Shown: piece by piece, positions 40,801-52,800 of the stretch
Position numbering within the stretch: the first letter of the stretch is position 1
How the letters are laid out: every line of letters begins with the position of its first letter
From: Gymnogyps californianus
Taxonomy: Eukaryota; Chordata; Aves; Accipitriformes; Cathartidae
Assembly: GCF_018139145.2 (NCBI RefSeq)
Contig: NC_059475.1
Span: 19,410,937 to 19,474,936 of the forward strand
Direction of reading: 5' to 3'
DNA: 64,000 nt
Notes under the pieces: model-generated
The model's input: the letters and a program-made list of their open reading frames with translations, nothing else
What the model was told of the DNA's origin: nothing
The model's database searches: none
Made by a program: the position numbers and the translations under genes

Positions 40801-43800
40801 AACGGCCACAGAGGCAACGCAAGAGAAGAAAGGGAAGAAAGTCTGCACAGCTGCGCCCAAACCGGCGCCTGAAATGACGGTGCCACAAAACCAAGCCCCA
40901 CTCCCGTCCCACACCATGGGTCCCACTGAGTACATTCTCTCCAGCTGAAGGACGAGGTCCAACAGCAGCAAAAGCAAGATTTCCCATCAGCTCAGTATCT
41001 GTCTAAGCTGGGCAGAGGCACAAGGATGAAAAAACTCCTAATGTTCCCAATAACCAAAGGAATGGAACCGAGAACCAGAAACGTGTTGTGCACTCTCCCT
41101 CCTAAATGGGGAGCTCATTACAGGACCCACTCTACTCCACTCTTGTGAGACCCCACCTGGAGTACTACATCCAGCTCTGGGGTCCCCAGTACAAGGAAAG
41201 ACATGAAACTGTTGGAGCGGGTCCAGAGGAAGGCCACAAAAATGATCAGAGGGCTAGAACACCTCCCCTGTGAAAAGAGGCTAAGAGAGTTGGCGTTGTT
41301 CAGCCGGGAGAAGAGAAGGCTCCGGGACAGCTTCTTGCGGCCTTTCAGTATATAAGGGGGGCTTAGAAGAAAGACAGAGAGACAGGTTTTACCAAGCCTT
41401 GAGGTCACAGGACAAGGGGCAACGGTCTTAAACTGAAAGAGGGCAGGTTTAGCTTGGACATAAGGAAGAAATTTTTTGTGATGAGGGTGGTGAGACACTG
41501 GAACAGGTTTCCCAGAGAAGTTGTGGATGCCCAATCATTGGAAGCGTTCAAGGTCAGGTTGAATGGGGCTCTGAGCAACCTGATGTAGTGAAAGATGTCC
41601 CCGCCCATAGCAGGATGGGGTTGGACTAAAAGACCTTTAAAAAGGTCCCTTCAAACCCAAACTATTCTATGATTCCACGATTTGTTTGGAAATATACATC
41701 AACTACACTCCCTCAGAGCACAAAAATTAAGACACACGTTAAGCTGCCAATAGACCTTGATTTCTCCCATAGCAAGGCAACAAACGACAACGCAGCCAGA
41801 GAATTACTTATTGCTTCTGAAGTCGGAGGCAGCGAGGTTTTGGTGATTATTGTTGGTGTTGGGAACGTACTTTCAGGAGTTGGGGTGGGTGCTGGTGTGC
41901 TAGGAACAGTCATCGTTGTCGCCAGGGTGCTGCTGGTTGTGCTGCTGGGGGGCATCGTGGTGGTGGCGGTGCTGCTGGGAGGCTCCGATGGCGTTGGCGT
42001 TGGCGTGGAGTGGTTGTCGATACGGGTGGAGAGGACACTGTGCTCGCTGTGGACGAAGGTGGGGCGTGTCGTGGTGCTCGTGGTGGTAGTTGTAATACAC
42101 TCTGGTACGGCGGGGAGGCAGCAGACCCTGATCTCGTAATTGAGGCAGACCGGCATCGGTATTATGCCTCCTATGACCTGATCACGATTGTTACAGATGA
42201 GCCCTGTGTTAACATTGCATTCCACGGTCTGCCCTAAATCTGCAATGGGAGTGTGAGGGAACTGCTTTGCTCTGCATGAAATATCCTCAGCTTTCGCGCA
42301 GACCCAGGAGGCGTTGCTCTTCAGAATATTCTCAAAGGTTTCGTAGTCACCACCGTTTCTGTCAGAACTATGTGGGTAGCTCACATCAATCCAGTCTGTC
42401 CAGGTGCAGTCACATTCTGGGGGACAACAACAAGAGGAACAATTAGAAACAGCCGGAACAGAGACAAGAAGCCGGGGCACCAGCACACTCGTGGGTGGTG
42501 CTCTGGGCGTCCACTGCACACAAGGGTGCCCCTCGGGCACTGCCACACCAGTCAGCCAACCCTGGCCACAACAAAGCGCACTTGTGTGGGCAGGTCTTCC
42601 CTTCTTGGCCCTACAAACACGTTAGGGCCAAATCAGGACACAGGCACTGCCGAGCCATGTGCGTCTCCCCTCGCAGCTAGGGCACATTGCTGTATTGGGC
42701 TTCTCATGTGCAAAAACCACTCACATAAGGGCAACATATGAGGTGGAGCAGGACTAAGCAGGGACTCCCGCCACTCCCTCACCTTCTCGTGCCACTCACA
42801 CCACTTCACCATCTCAGGGAGAAATCAAACACCAGGAGGGGTCGTGACCACAAAGGAAGCAGGCACAGGACACACACTGCTGCCAAAACGTCAGCTTGCT
42901 TCCCAGCAGTGCGGGGTAAGCTGGAGAACAACCCTCATGGGAATGCTGGGAGAGCCCGACTGCCCAGAGCTTTGGTCCATAGCAAGGGGCAACCCGCGGT
43001 CTGAAACCTTTCCCAAACCCTGCCGGGGAAAACCTTCGAAGCTTCCTACAGCCAGAACTGCAGGTGAGTGGCAGCAACGGCCACAGAGGCAACGCAAGAG
43101 AAGAAAGGGAAGAAAGTCTGCACAGCTGCGCCCAAACCGGCGCCTGAAATGACGGTGCCACAAAACCAAGCCCACTCCCGTCCCACACCATGGGTCCCAC
43201 TGAGTACATTCTCTCCAGCTGAAGGACGAGGTCCAACAGCAGCAAAAGCAAGATTTCCCATCAGCTCAGTATCTGTCTAAGCTGGGCAGAGGCACAAGGA
43301 TGAAAAAACTCCTAATGTTCCCAATAACCAAAGGAATGGAACCGAGAACCAGAAACGTGTTGTGCACTCTCCTCCTAAATGGGGAGCTCATTACAGGACC
43401 CACTCTACTCCACTCTTGTGAGACCCCACCTGGAGTACTACATCCAGCTCTGGGGTCCCCAGTACAAGGAAAGACATGAAACTGTTGGAGCGGGTCCAGA
43501 GGAAGGCCACAAAAATGATCAGAGGGCTAGAACACCTCCCCTGTGAAAAGAGGCTAAGAGAGTTGGCGTTGTTCAGCCGGGAGAAGAGAAGGCTCCGGGG
43601 ACAGCTTCTTGCGGCCTTTCAGTATATAAGGGGGGCTTAGAAGAAAGACAGAGAGACAGGTTTTACCAAGCCTTGAGGTACAGGACAAGGGGCAACGGTC
43701 TTAAACTGAAAGAGGGCAGGTTTAGCTTGGACATAAGGAAGAAATTTTTTGTGATGAGGGTGGTGAGACACTGGAACAGGTTTCCCAGAGAAGTTGTGGA

Positions 43801-46800
43801 TGCCCAATCATTGGAAGCGTTCAAGGTCAGGTTGAATGGGGCTCTGAGCAACCTGATGTAGTGAAAGATGTCCCCGCCCATAGCAGGATGGGGTTGGACT
43901 AAAAGACTTTAAAAGTTTCAAACAAATATCTATGATTCACGATTGTTTGGAAATAAATCAACTACACTTCAGAGAAAAAATTAAGAACACGTTAAGCTGC
44001 AAGACCTTGATTCTCCATAGCAAGGCAACAAACGAAACGCAGCAGAGAATTACTTATTGCTTCTGAAGTCGGAGGCAGCGAGGTTGGTGATTATTGTTGG
44101 TGTGGGAAGTACTTTCGGAGTTGGGGTGGGTGCTGGTGTGCTAGGACAGTCATCGTTGTCGCAGGGTGTGCTGGTTGTGCTGCTGGGGGGATCGTGGTGG
44201 TGGCGGTGTGCTGGGAGGCTCCGATGGCGTTGGCGTTGGCGTGGGAGTGGTTGTCGATATGGGTGGAGAGGACACTGTGCTCGTTGTGGATGAAGGTGGG
44301 GCTGTGAGAAACAGCAAGGACAGAGAAAACAGACAAAGGTGCAACATGCATGAGTGGGACGCGATATGCACTGAACAGAAGTTATGCGTTAGGCAGCTGC
44401 CACAAATCTATAGCTGGCAGCCCACTTTTATCACAGTAAAGGCCTGTATCACTAGGCGTTCCTTTCTGGCCACAGAAAGCAGACTAGTTGCAAATCAGTG
44501 CACTGGCAGGGTCATGACAATCCTTTCCTAGCAAAGAGACTAGGCATGTTGCTGTAATGTGCTTGTCACTAAATCAAAAATACCTACCAATAGGTAAGAC
44601 ATGAGGAGGAGTAAGGCTCTGTGAGGCTTTCTATCTCTGCCTTATTGCTTAGAACACCTTCCCATCTCATGGAGTAAGAACTGAGAGGGGAAGCTGTGGT
44701 CTGAGAAGGAAGCATGCACAGGAATATGTTCCTGCCTGATTGTCATGTTATTTCCCTGTGGTGCAATGTCAGCCTGATGAAGAGGTTCACAGAGTACTAG
44801 TGGATCTCAGCAACCAAAGACCACAGTCCACACCAAGTGGCAGCCTGCAGAGTGAAAATGTTCCCGAAAGCCTGCCAGGGGAATCCTTCCTTCCTAGATC
44901 TATAACCACAGGCAAACGTTAGCACAGCGGGAAAGCAGGAGGAGAAAGGGAAGGAATTCTGCACAGCCCCACCAGACAATGCCTAATATGATGGTACTCT
45001 AAATCAAGGCCTATTCTAATCTCACGCAAAAGGTCCTTCTGAGAATCTTCTTTCCAGCAGAAGGACAGAGCTCCAAACCAGCATAAGTAAGACGTCCTGC
45101 CAGATCAGTATCTGCTGTGGAGATGACATGCCTTTAGTAGATGACAGCCCTTTATTTCTCCTGTGGCAAAGCAAGAGCAGAGAGTATTGGTCTGCTAAAT
45201 ACCTGAAGAGGTTGAAGTTACTGGGGTGGTGACTGATGGTGTGAATTCGCTTGTGATGGTTGGGGTGGGTATGGGTGTGGTGGTAATTGCTGTTGGCTGC
45301 CTGGCTGTAGTGGTGATGCGTACTGTCGTGCTGGTGGTGGTTGAAGTTGTAGTTGGTGTTGGACTCAGCGTACTCGGAGTCTCACAAGAAATTTCACGCC
45401 GCTCACAACAGTTTACCCTGATTTCATAATTATAGCAAAGTTGCCACATAGTTGCATCTTGCTCCTCATTTTTACAGATTAGTCCATATGTAACATTACA
45501 CTCTACTTTCTGGCTAAGTTCCTCTAAACTCACATCGGGGTTATCTTTAGCCCTGCATTCAATTTTTTCAGGAGCTTTACATATTTTGTTTCCATGTTCA
45601 TTTCTTATTGCATCGTAGGTTTCATAGTCACCGCCATCTTCTTCAGGTTTACTAACATCAAACCACTCAGTCCAATTACAGATTAATCCAAAGCATGGAG
45701 CTGCAAGAAAAGAGAGAGATTCAGCATCTGAGCTTACAAAGAACATTCTGAGAAGATTAATTTTGTATTCTATTCCATTAAGGACTAGAACAATGCATTG
45801 CAACTTGTAATTTTTGCAAGAGTAAAGAGTTCTAAAATTGGTTCTATATTACCAGGTTTTTCAACAGGAAGCTTCACATCAAAATAAAATCACCGAGCTG
45901 AAGCCTTTAAAGGTCTTTCTTCTCTCTATATTTATCACACTTTTGCAATTTTAAAAAATTATTTATTTTTGTTTTAAATATATTTTTCTGTAGTGCCATC
46001 TTTAATTTACTCTTCCTTTAAATGTTCCTTTGACATTTTTTAACAACTTAGTTTTCTATTTAAAACTTACTTGTAATTACTGGAGGACTTGTAGTGGTAA
46101 CTGAAACAGAAAAAAAAGATTACTCCATCATCTGCAAGCTTTAGAAAAAAATATAATAGTAGTTTTAAATATCCTAATTATGTTTTTTTGCTGAGACTAC
46201 TGAGACAATTTCTACTATCCCAGCAGGATATTGAGATGCTAACATGTTTTTCAGAATTAGGAAGGCACCCTGTACATTTGCAGTTACAATTTCTTCCATG
46301 AGAAGTAAATCAACTCAAAGTGTTAAAAATCTTTCTTAGTGTAGTCTGATAAAACTATTCATAAGTATCGCTCTATTTGTGTCAACTATAAGCCCATATA
46401 CTTGTACATTCTATCTTTAAAGTATTTTCCTTAAAGAAAATAATTTTTAGATGCACTTTATTGAAGATTTACCTGTGGTGGTAAGAGTACTGGTAGGAAA
46501 GGAGGTTGAAATGGTTGTAGGTGAAGTAGATGTCAGACAAGGATAAGTACTTCCAACAACTATAGAACCATTTTCTGCACAAATGTATGTTATACATATA
46601 TTTCCATCCTGTATTTGTGCCACAGTTTCACCCACTTCATAACTCGTTCCATTGATGACACAAGGACACCCTGTAAGAAAGATCTTTACTGTGCAATGTT
46701 TCTACTACCAGGTAAGAGACAAAGGCAAAATACTTATGGACAAGTAAGCATTTACATGAGTCATGTGTGCTCCTTTCAGAGCTATACCTGGAGCTTAGAT

Positions 46801-49800
46801 CTAATACATTGCACTAATTTATCTTTACATTTAGAGGAACATTAAAACATATTTAATAAAGCCCTGCATAAAATGCTGAGAAGAACAGACTTACAAACCA
46901 GGTTTCAAAATGTTCTGAGAGAAATAACAACTGCAATTTACTATCTATCATCTGACACTTTTCTATAATACTACATGTTCTGGGAGGGCAAACTCTTGTA
47001 GTGAAATCCATTAGTTTGGATATGGGAGATGGGGAGAAAGAATAAAGGGACATGACAAAGGTTGAACAAGAATTACTAACAGCAAGGTTCAACAAAAGTG
47101 CTGCCCAATTTTCTTTGGCCATAACTTTCACTTTCACTGGAAAGAATTATTCCAAATCAGTACTAAGTCTTTTGTAGAGACAGACGTAGCAGTTCTATGC
47201 ATTTTTTTCTTTTTATTTGTAGAAAAAAAGAAACGTTATTTACCTAGGATTGGTGTACACTGTATGGATCCTGAAGGGCCACAGACACTAAAAGCAATAT
47301 TTTCAAAAATTAAAATGTTGCAGATGTTTTATGGCACCCGTTAGCAGAGCCAAAAGCACAGAAACATAGAAATTTGTCACTTATCTTCATTCATACTACT
47401 GGATATTTTTCTGGGTGTAATATATTCCAATATTGTCTATCATTATTTCATTCAAACTAAGTCATCACTTTCATTCTTTAAGTACAATATCTTAAAACTA
47501 TCATGAACCGCTTTGTGTTGCAAGTTGCAATAGTGCAATAATAACTGTTTTTCAGAGCAGTGATCTCACAGCTAGATCAGGGTTTTTTTGTCTCTGGTCA
47601 CCATGTGGAGTCATAGATGTCAGTGCTATCATTAGTAAGGCCCTAGGAATGAGCAGTTAGGACTTAACTATCTCTTTCAGGGCTAGTACAGATCTTTTCA
47701 GATTACAGTGATTTTGAAATCCCAGTTTTAAGTGAGAGTGCAAGGTAGAGTAGCCCCTCTCTTCCCAAAGAGCAATGAGAATCAAAAGGTTGTTCTAGAG
47801 ACACACCTAGGTTTCACGCCATCATATAATTCATGACACTTCGAAGAGTATATTTAATGAATACACTTATTATAATGACACTATCAACCTGAAATCTGGG
47901 TTATGATGGCTTTGGAAAATTATGAATGAAAAGTTTAGAATCTATACATATTTTAAGAAGTGCAGCATTTTTTGAGTTTAAGTCTCAACTGGAATAAATG
48001 GCATTGTTCCTCTGATTTGTATAGATAAATGCTAGAATATGCCAGCTCTTCAGTTGAAGTTGCATGTCTATTTGCTTGAGGCCCAGTAAAGTAAATGAGG
48101 GGCTCAGCATACATAAATTCTTTCCTGAACTACTGCAATTGTTTCTGCATGTTTTATATACCATTTTGTACAGTTCTCTTCTGTGGCTATTTCGTTCCCA
48201 GGGGGAACATAAATTCCATTGATGTAACACCAACATTGATCTTCAGGCACACATTCCTTTGTCTCTTCATTATAAATAGGCTTGTCCTTAGGGCATCTGG
48301 GGTAGCAACCTGTTGATGACAAGTAGAACAGTATACAGGACGAAGAAAAAGTGTGAAGAGTTAATTCAATGATAGGATACCTTCTGAAGGTAAATGATTC
48401 TCACTGAATCAAGCATAGTGAAAGGAATCGAAAATTTCCAATTCAAATTAATCCTTGGACAACTGGTCTTTCCAAAAGACTTAAATCAGACAAGTCTCAT
48501 TGATAATACTGGGGTGAGGAGGATTAAATAAGAGTTTAGTCATGAAAACTAGGGAAGTTGTTTTTTCCTAGTTCAAGATCTTGGAGAAACCCCAAATTTA
48601 TAGAAATTTCTATGGGCAGCTAGTAATTTTAAGAGAAAGAAACATCCTGCTTTTTCTACAGATATTGAAATGTGATCACTATATCAATAATACTTTTGTG
48701 AAGAATATGGAAGTGGATTCATTAACAAACAGGTTTTTCACTACATTTATTGGAACACTAGACCTTGTTTATGTGCCTTTAATAGACCAGGTATCTCCAC
48801 CCCAAACAGATAATTTATCTGTATTTTTCCATACCCTTCGCCAGTGACGCACACCCCACCTGCACGGGTTTAATTGTCTGTCAATTCTCATTGCATTTTT
48901 CATGTAAATACACTTTTAAAAAATTATTGTGTCCTGCTTCCAAACAAACTCTCATAAAATCCAATTCTTAATTACATAAAGACTTCTTTATACTGCACTG
49001 GAGTTCTAAATATCCTATAAACTGAATGACCATGTAATTAACGGGTACTTAAAAGTCACTTCACACTGCCAGACTGGACTAAAGATGTCCTAGTGTGCTC
49101 TATATTTCCAATGAAGATTAAAAAAAAAAAAATTTAGAAAGATAATTGGATATATAATAATCTGCCTTCTGACACTTTCCAAATCTTCCTATTAATCTAA
49201 GACAATCCATTTCAAAACATAGTTAACTTTTTTTTTACTTTTTTTTTAATATATATTTTGGTTATGGGTTTGGGGGTTTTTTTGTTTTGTTACCAGCAGT
49301 TCAAGGATTAAAATAACAAAGTCAAACTCTGGGCATTTCTTTCCAATCCCTAAACTGGAGGTAACTGCTTCCAGTCCAGATCAAAAAGACTGTATGGCCA
49401 AAACTGTGGCTGTTTTCTCCAACTTTATCATGTGGTAAACCAGAAGATATTTGTAAAGTCATTCACATTCTTGGATCATTGCAGTCCCCATAACGTGAAA
49501 TTCATCTTCAGTTATCAAGCACAAGGACTTTCACCTACTAATACATTTATAAATGAAATACACTAAAAATGGAGGTAGTCCCCAGTAGCCCTCAGACAAC
49601 ATTTTGTGGTCTCTGTTAAGAATCCAATATATAGCAGCACCAGTGTGTCTGATATCAAAGATATTTTCAATTGTAAAGATAGGAAGATGCTGCATATTAA
49701 TCTAATAAAGTCAAGATGGATCTGATGCATAAAGAATGATAAGGTTAAAAACCCCCAACTATCTGTAACTTACTTCTTTGCCATGTAAAATGTTTTCCTT

Positions 49801-52800
49801 CTCTTGAAATGCCCTTAGGATGGGATGCAAAATAACAATGGTGGAATAATCTTGCATGTTTCAGGATATTATCCAAGAAGAGACCTAGTTTTATGGCTGA
49901 CAGCAATGCAACTATCACCCACTGATGTTAATAAATAATAAATTACATTATAGGAAACATTTATGTAAGAGTGGAGACAAATTCAACATAACAGATTTAG
50001 GAACATCTCGTCAAGCTGACTGACTATTCCATATTCATTAGATGATTCCTGGAGAAAGTTATATGAAGTAAAATACAAAAACGGTAAGGAATTTACTACC
50101 TTCCAGGTATGGTACTGAAAAGTTGGTGCTGACATTATTAATCATCCTGCAGGTCATGATATTACTGCCACAAGGCTCATAGTGCCAGTCACACTCATTA
50201 CGAGGGTTGTAGTAGTCACAAAATATCGCTGATGAGAAAAAAAGAGAAGCTGATTAAAAACATGATTGCCAGAATGCAGCTCTGATCAGATCTTTAAAGG
50301 TACAAGCTAAATGAACCTACATGTTAAGCCAGCAAAATTTCTCTTGAGGTATAGGACCTAGACTTTCTTCTACTATACTTAAACATGGGGTACATCAAAA
50401 TTTGGGGTCAAAACTCTGGGGCCCAAGATTTTCATATTAAACTCAGGTTGCAGGGTAAAAATGTTTGATTCAAATCACAAAAAATTAAAGAATTAGTGTC
50501 CATTTTAATTTAAAATTAAGGGTAAATTTCTGAGAGCATTTTTCTTCCCTAGCTACCTGCAAACTCCTAAAAACTCTTGCAGTATATTCAAAATAGTTCT
50601 ACCTTGCTGTATCACGTGGGCTGAGAGTCACCTCCAGCAGGCCAAGAGCAAACATATGAGACGGTATGGATACAACTTAAAACAGAACTCAGCTTAGATG
50701 ACTATGGACAGAGGAAGGAGCTTTTATAAACTTATATATCAGAGCTGACTGAAACTTATAACTTCTGTTTCACTGACTTCTTACACTTAAAAACTACAAC
50801 TAACCTTAATTCCGAATCAGAATGAATTTTTAAAATTAAAAAAATTTACATTTCTGCCACTTAGAATCTCAAAATTTTGATTTGAGCGCTTTTGGAGGAA
50901 ATATTAATTTAAATATTATTTTACATTATTTTATGACATATTGGTATGAGCATTAGCACCACAAATGGACACTGCTTCATATACTCAATACTGACTAGGT
51001 TCATCTACACAGGAGTACTTCTATATACTTTTGCTAAAATCAAATTCTGAATAATTTGAAAAAATGAGAGAGGAGAAAGATAACAGGAGTTGCAGTTCAC
51101 CAATTATCAAGCAAAATGGAAGGATGACTTGAAACCTAGCCTTAATAGGAAAAAAAAAAGGAGAGGAGAGGAGAGGAGAGGAGAGGAGAGGAGAGGAGAG
51201 GAGAGGAGAGGAGAGGAGAGGAGAGGAGAGGAGAGGAGAGGAGAGGAGAGGAGAGGAGAGGAGAGGGAAGAAAAAGGAAAAGGAAAAGGAAAAGGAAAAG
51301 GAAAAGGAAAAGCACAAGCAAAAGCAAAAGAAAAGAAAAAGAAAAAGAAAAAGAAAAAGAAAAAGAAAAAGAAAAGAAAAAGAAAAAGAAAAAGAAAAAG
51401 AAAAAGAAAAAGAAAAAGCAAAAGCCAGGCTGAATAAAAGATAATTGAAATATACAAATTTAATAGTTCTGTTTGTTCCCGATATGCTGCAAAAATAAAT
51501 TGCATTGCATAGCCAGCATGACCTTACAGTGATAGTATTAATGATTTATTTGATAGGCTTTCTGACAGCAGCCAGAAAGACACAGTTGTGTTTAACTGTT
51601 ACTCACGACATATATCAGGAGTTCTCCAGAAAACACAGGCCTGAGCCTTGGTACATTCTTGAGCATATGCAGCAACTGCAGAACAGAAGCACTCACAATC
51701 TCCACCACTGTCACAAGAACAGGCATCATGAACGCAAGCTTCGTAGAAAGGAATTGGGTCCACCTGTTGGGGAAAGAAATGATGCCCCAGTTCATCTTCA
51801 AATTAGTTTTCAAACTAGTAAGCTTGAGAAATCTCTTGAGATATGGGAATTGAGCCGAGCAGGAATGAGACAGTTTCTAAGAACTACCAAATCACAAACA
51901 AACATTATAGGCTTGAAGCTGCTTAACGTATTTTGGATAATAACAGACTTAAAGTAATATAGTACCTTCATAATTTGCTATGACTGAAAAAATAAAATAA
52001 GAGTCCTTGGCAGTGCCCACATTTTCTAATGGAGTTCCATTTTACTGCTCTCAAAACCAAGTTCGATTGATGCCAAGGAAGTCCTATCTTCCAGTAAGCT
52101 TTGCCAACCAAGTGGTGAGCAATATCAGAAAGGCTGCACTTCACAGCAAACATGAAGCAGAGAATTTTGTGCTTGCCAGTGTCTGGAGTTTATCCAATGA
52201 CACATTAGCAAAACATTTCCACTTTTTTGCTTGGGACTGCAAGAGGAGAAACTTAGACTGGATTTTAGCTGCTGAAGGAATCAACATAGAAACACATACT
52301 AAGTTAATTAAATTAATAATTTTTTGTGACTTTTCCACTGTGAGTTAAGAACAAACTGTTGTTAATATTACCATACTTCAGGAAAGAGACAAGAAACAAA
52401 TAGGAGTGCTCTCTGTGCACTGTGCTCTGGATGCTGTGGGCCTGACATAGTGCATGTTATGACAATTTGGAGGCACAGTACTAGCAGCTAAGCCTGTCTA
52501 AACTGCGTGATGTCAGTGGTTTCCAAGAAGATCCCTTCTGTGGGTTGAATATTACAAGGATCAGTGGTCTCTTCAACAGCCACCTTTCAAGTATAGTATG
52601 CATTTCTGTCAGAAGACGAGTGTGATGATCGCAAGGCCTTTCAGAACTTATACTATTGATAGTCTCTCAACAAGAGACAGTGCAACTGCAGCACATACAG
52701 ACCTGTTCAGGCTAGATTTATGAAGCTAGCTGGCACAGCAGTAGCAGTGAAACTGTGGTGATGAATATGGGCTTGTACAGCTGGGGCTGGCACCACTACT

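Larger units (their letters stand above)
30055..44301 (-). repeat. Tandem array of ~2.28-kb CysD2 units in MUC2
   Basis: The anchor GGTTTAGCTTGGACATAAGG on the plus strand recurs near 30061, 32339, 34618, 36895, 39171, 41443 and 43716, giving periods of 2278, 2279, 2277, 2276, 2272 and 2273. Each full unit holds one 609-bp CysD+PTS exon, about 970 bp of GC-rich intron, a CR1 fragment of about 575 bp and 125 bp of intron. Copies are near identical, differing by a few substitutions (for example A/G at about 30363) and single-base losses. The 3' edge falls inside a CR1 fragment at about 30055. The 5' edge is a partial unit with a PTS-only exon. Confidence 0.93.

Noticed and set aside
30055..44301. 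Regular direct repeats considered as a CRISPR-like or satellite array
   Set aside because: Units are 2.28 kb, contain exons with splice sites and sit in a vertebrate gene; this is a segmental tandem duplication.
51090..51505. Open frames in the polypurine tract on both strands
   Set aside because: Simple-sequence artefacts (Lys/Glu/Gly/Arg or Ser/Leu/Phe repeats) with no coding signal.
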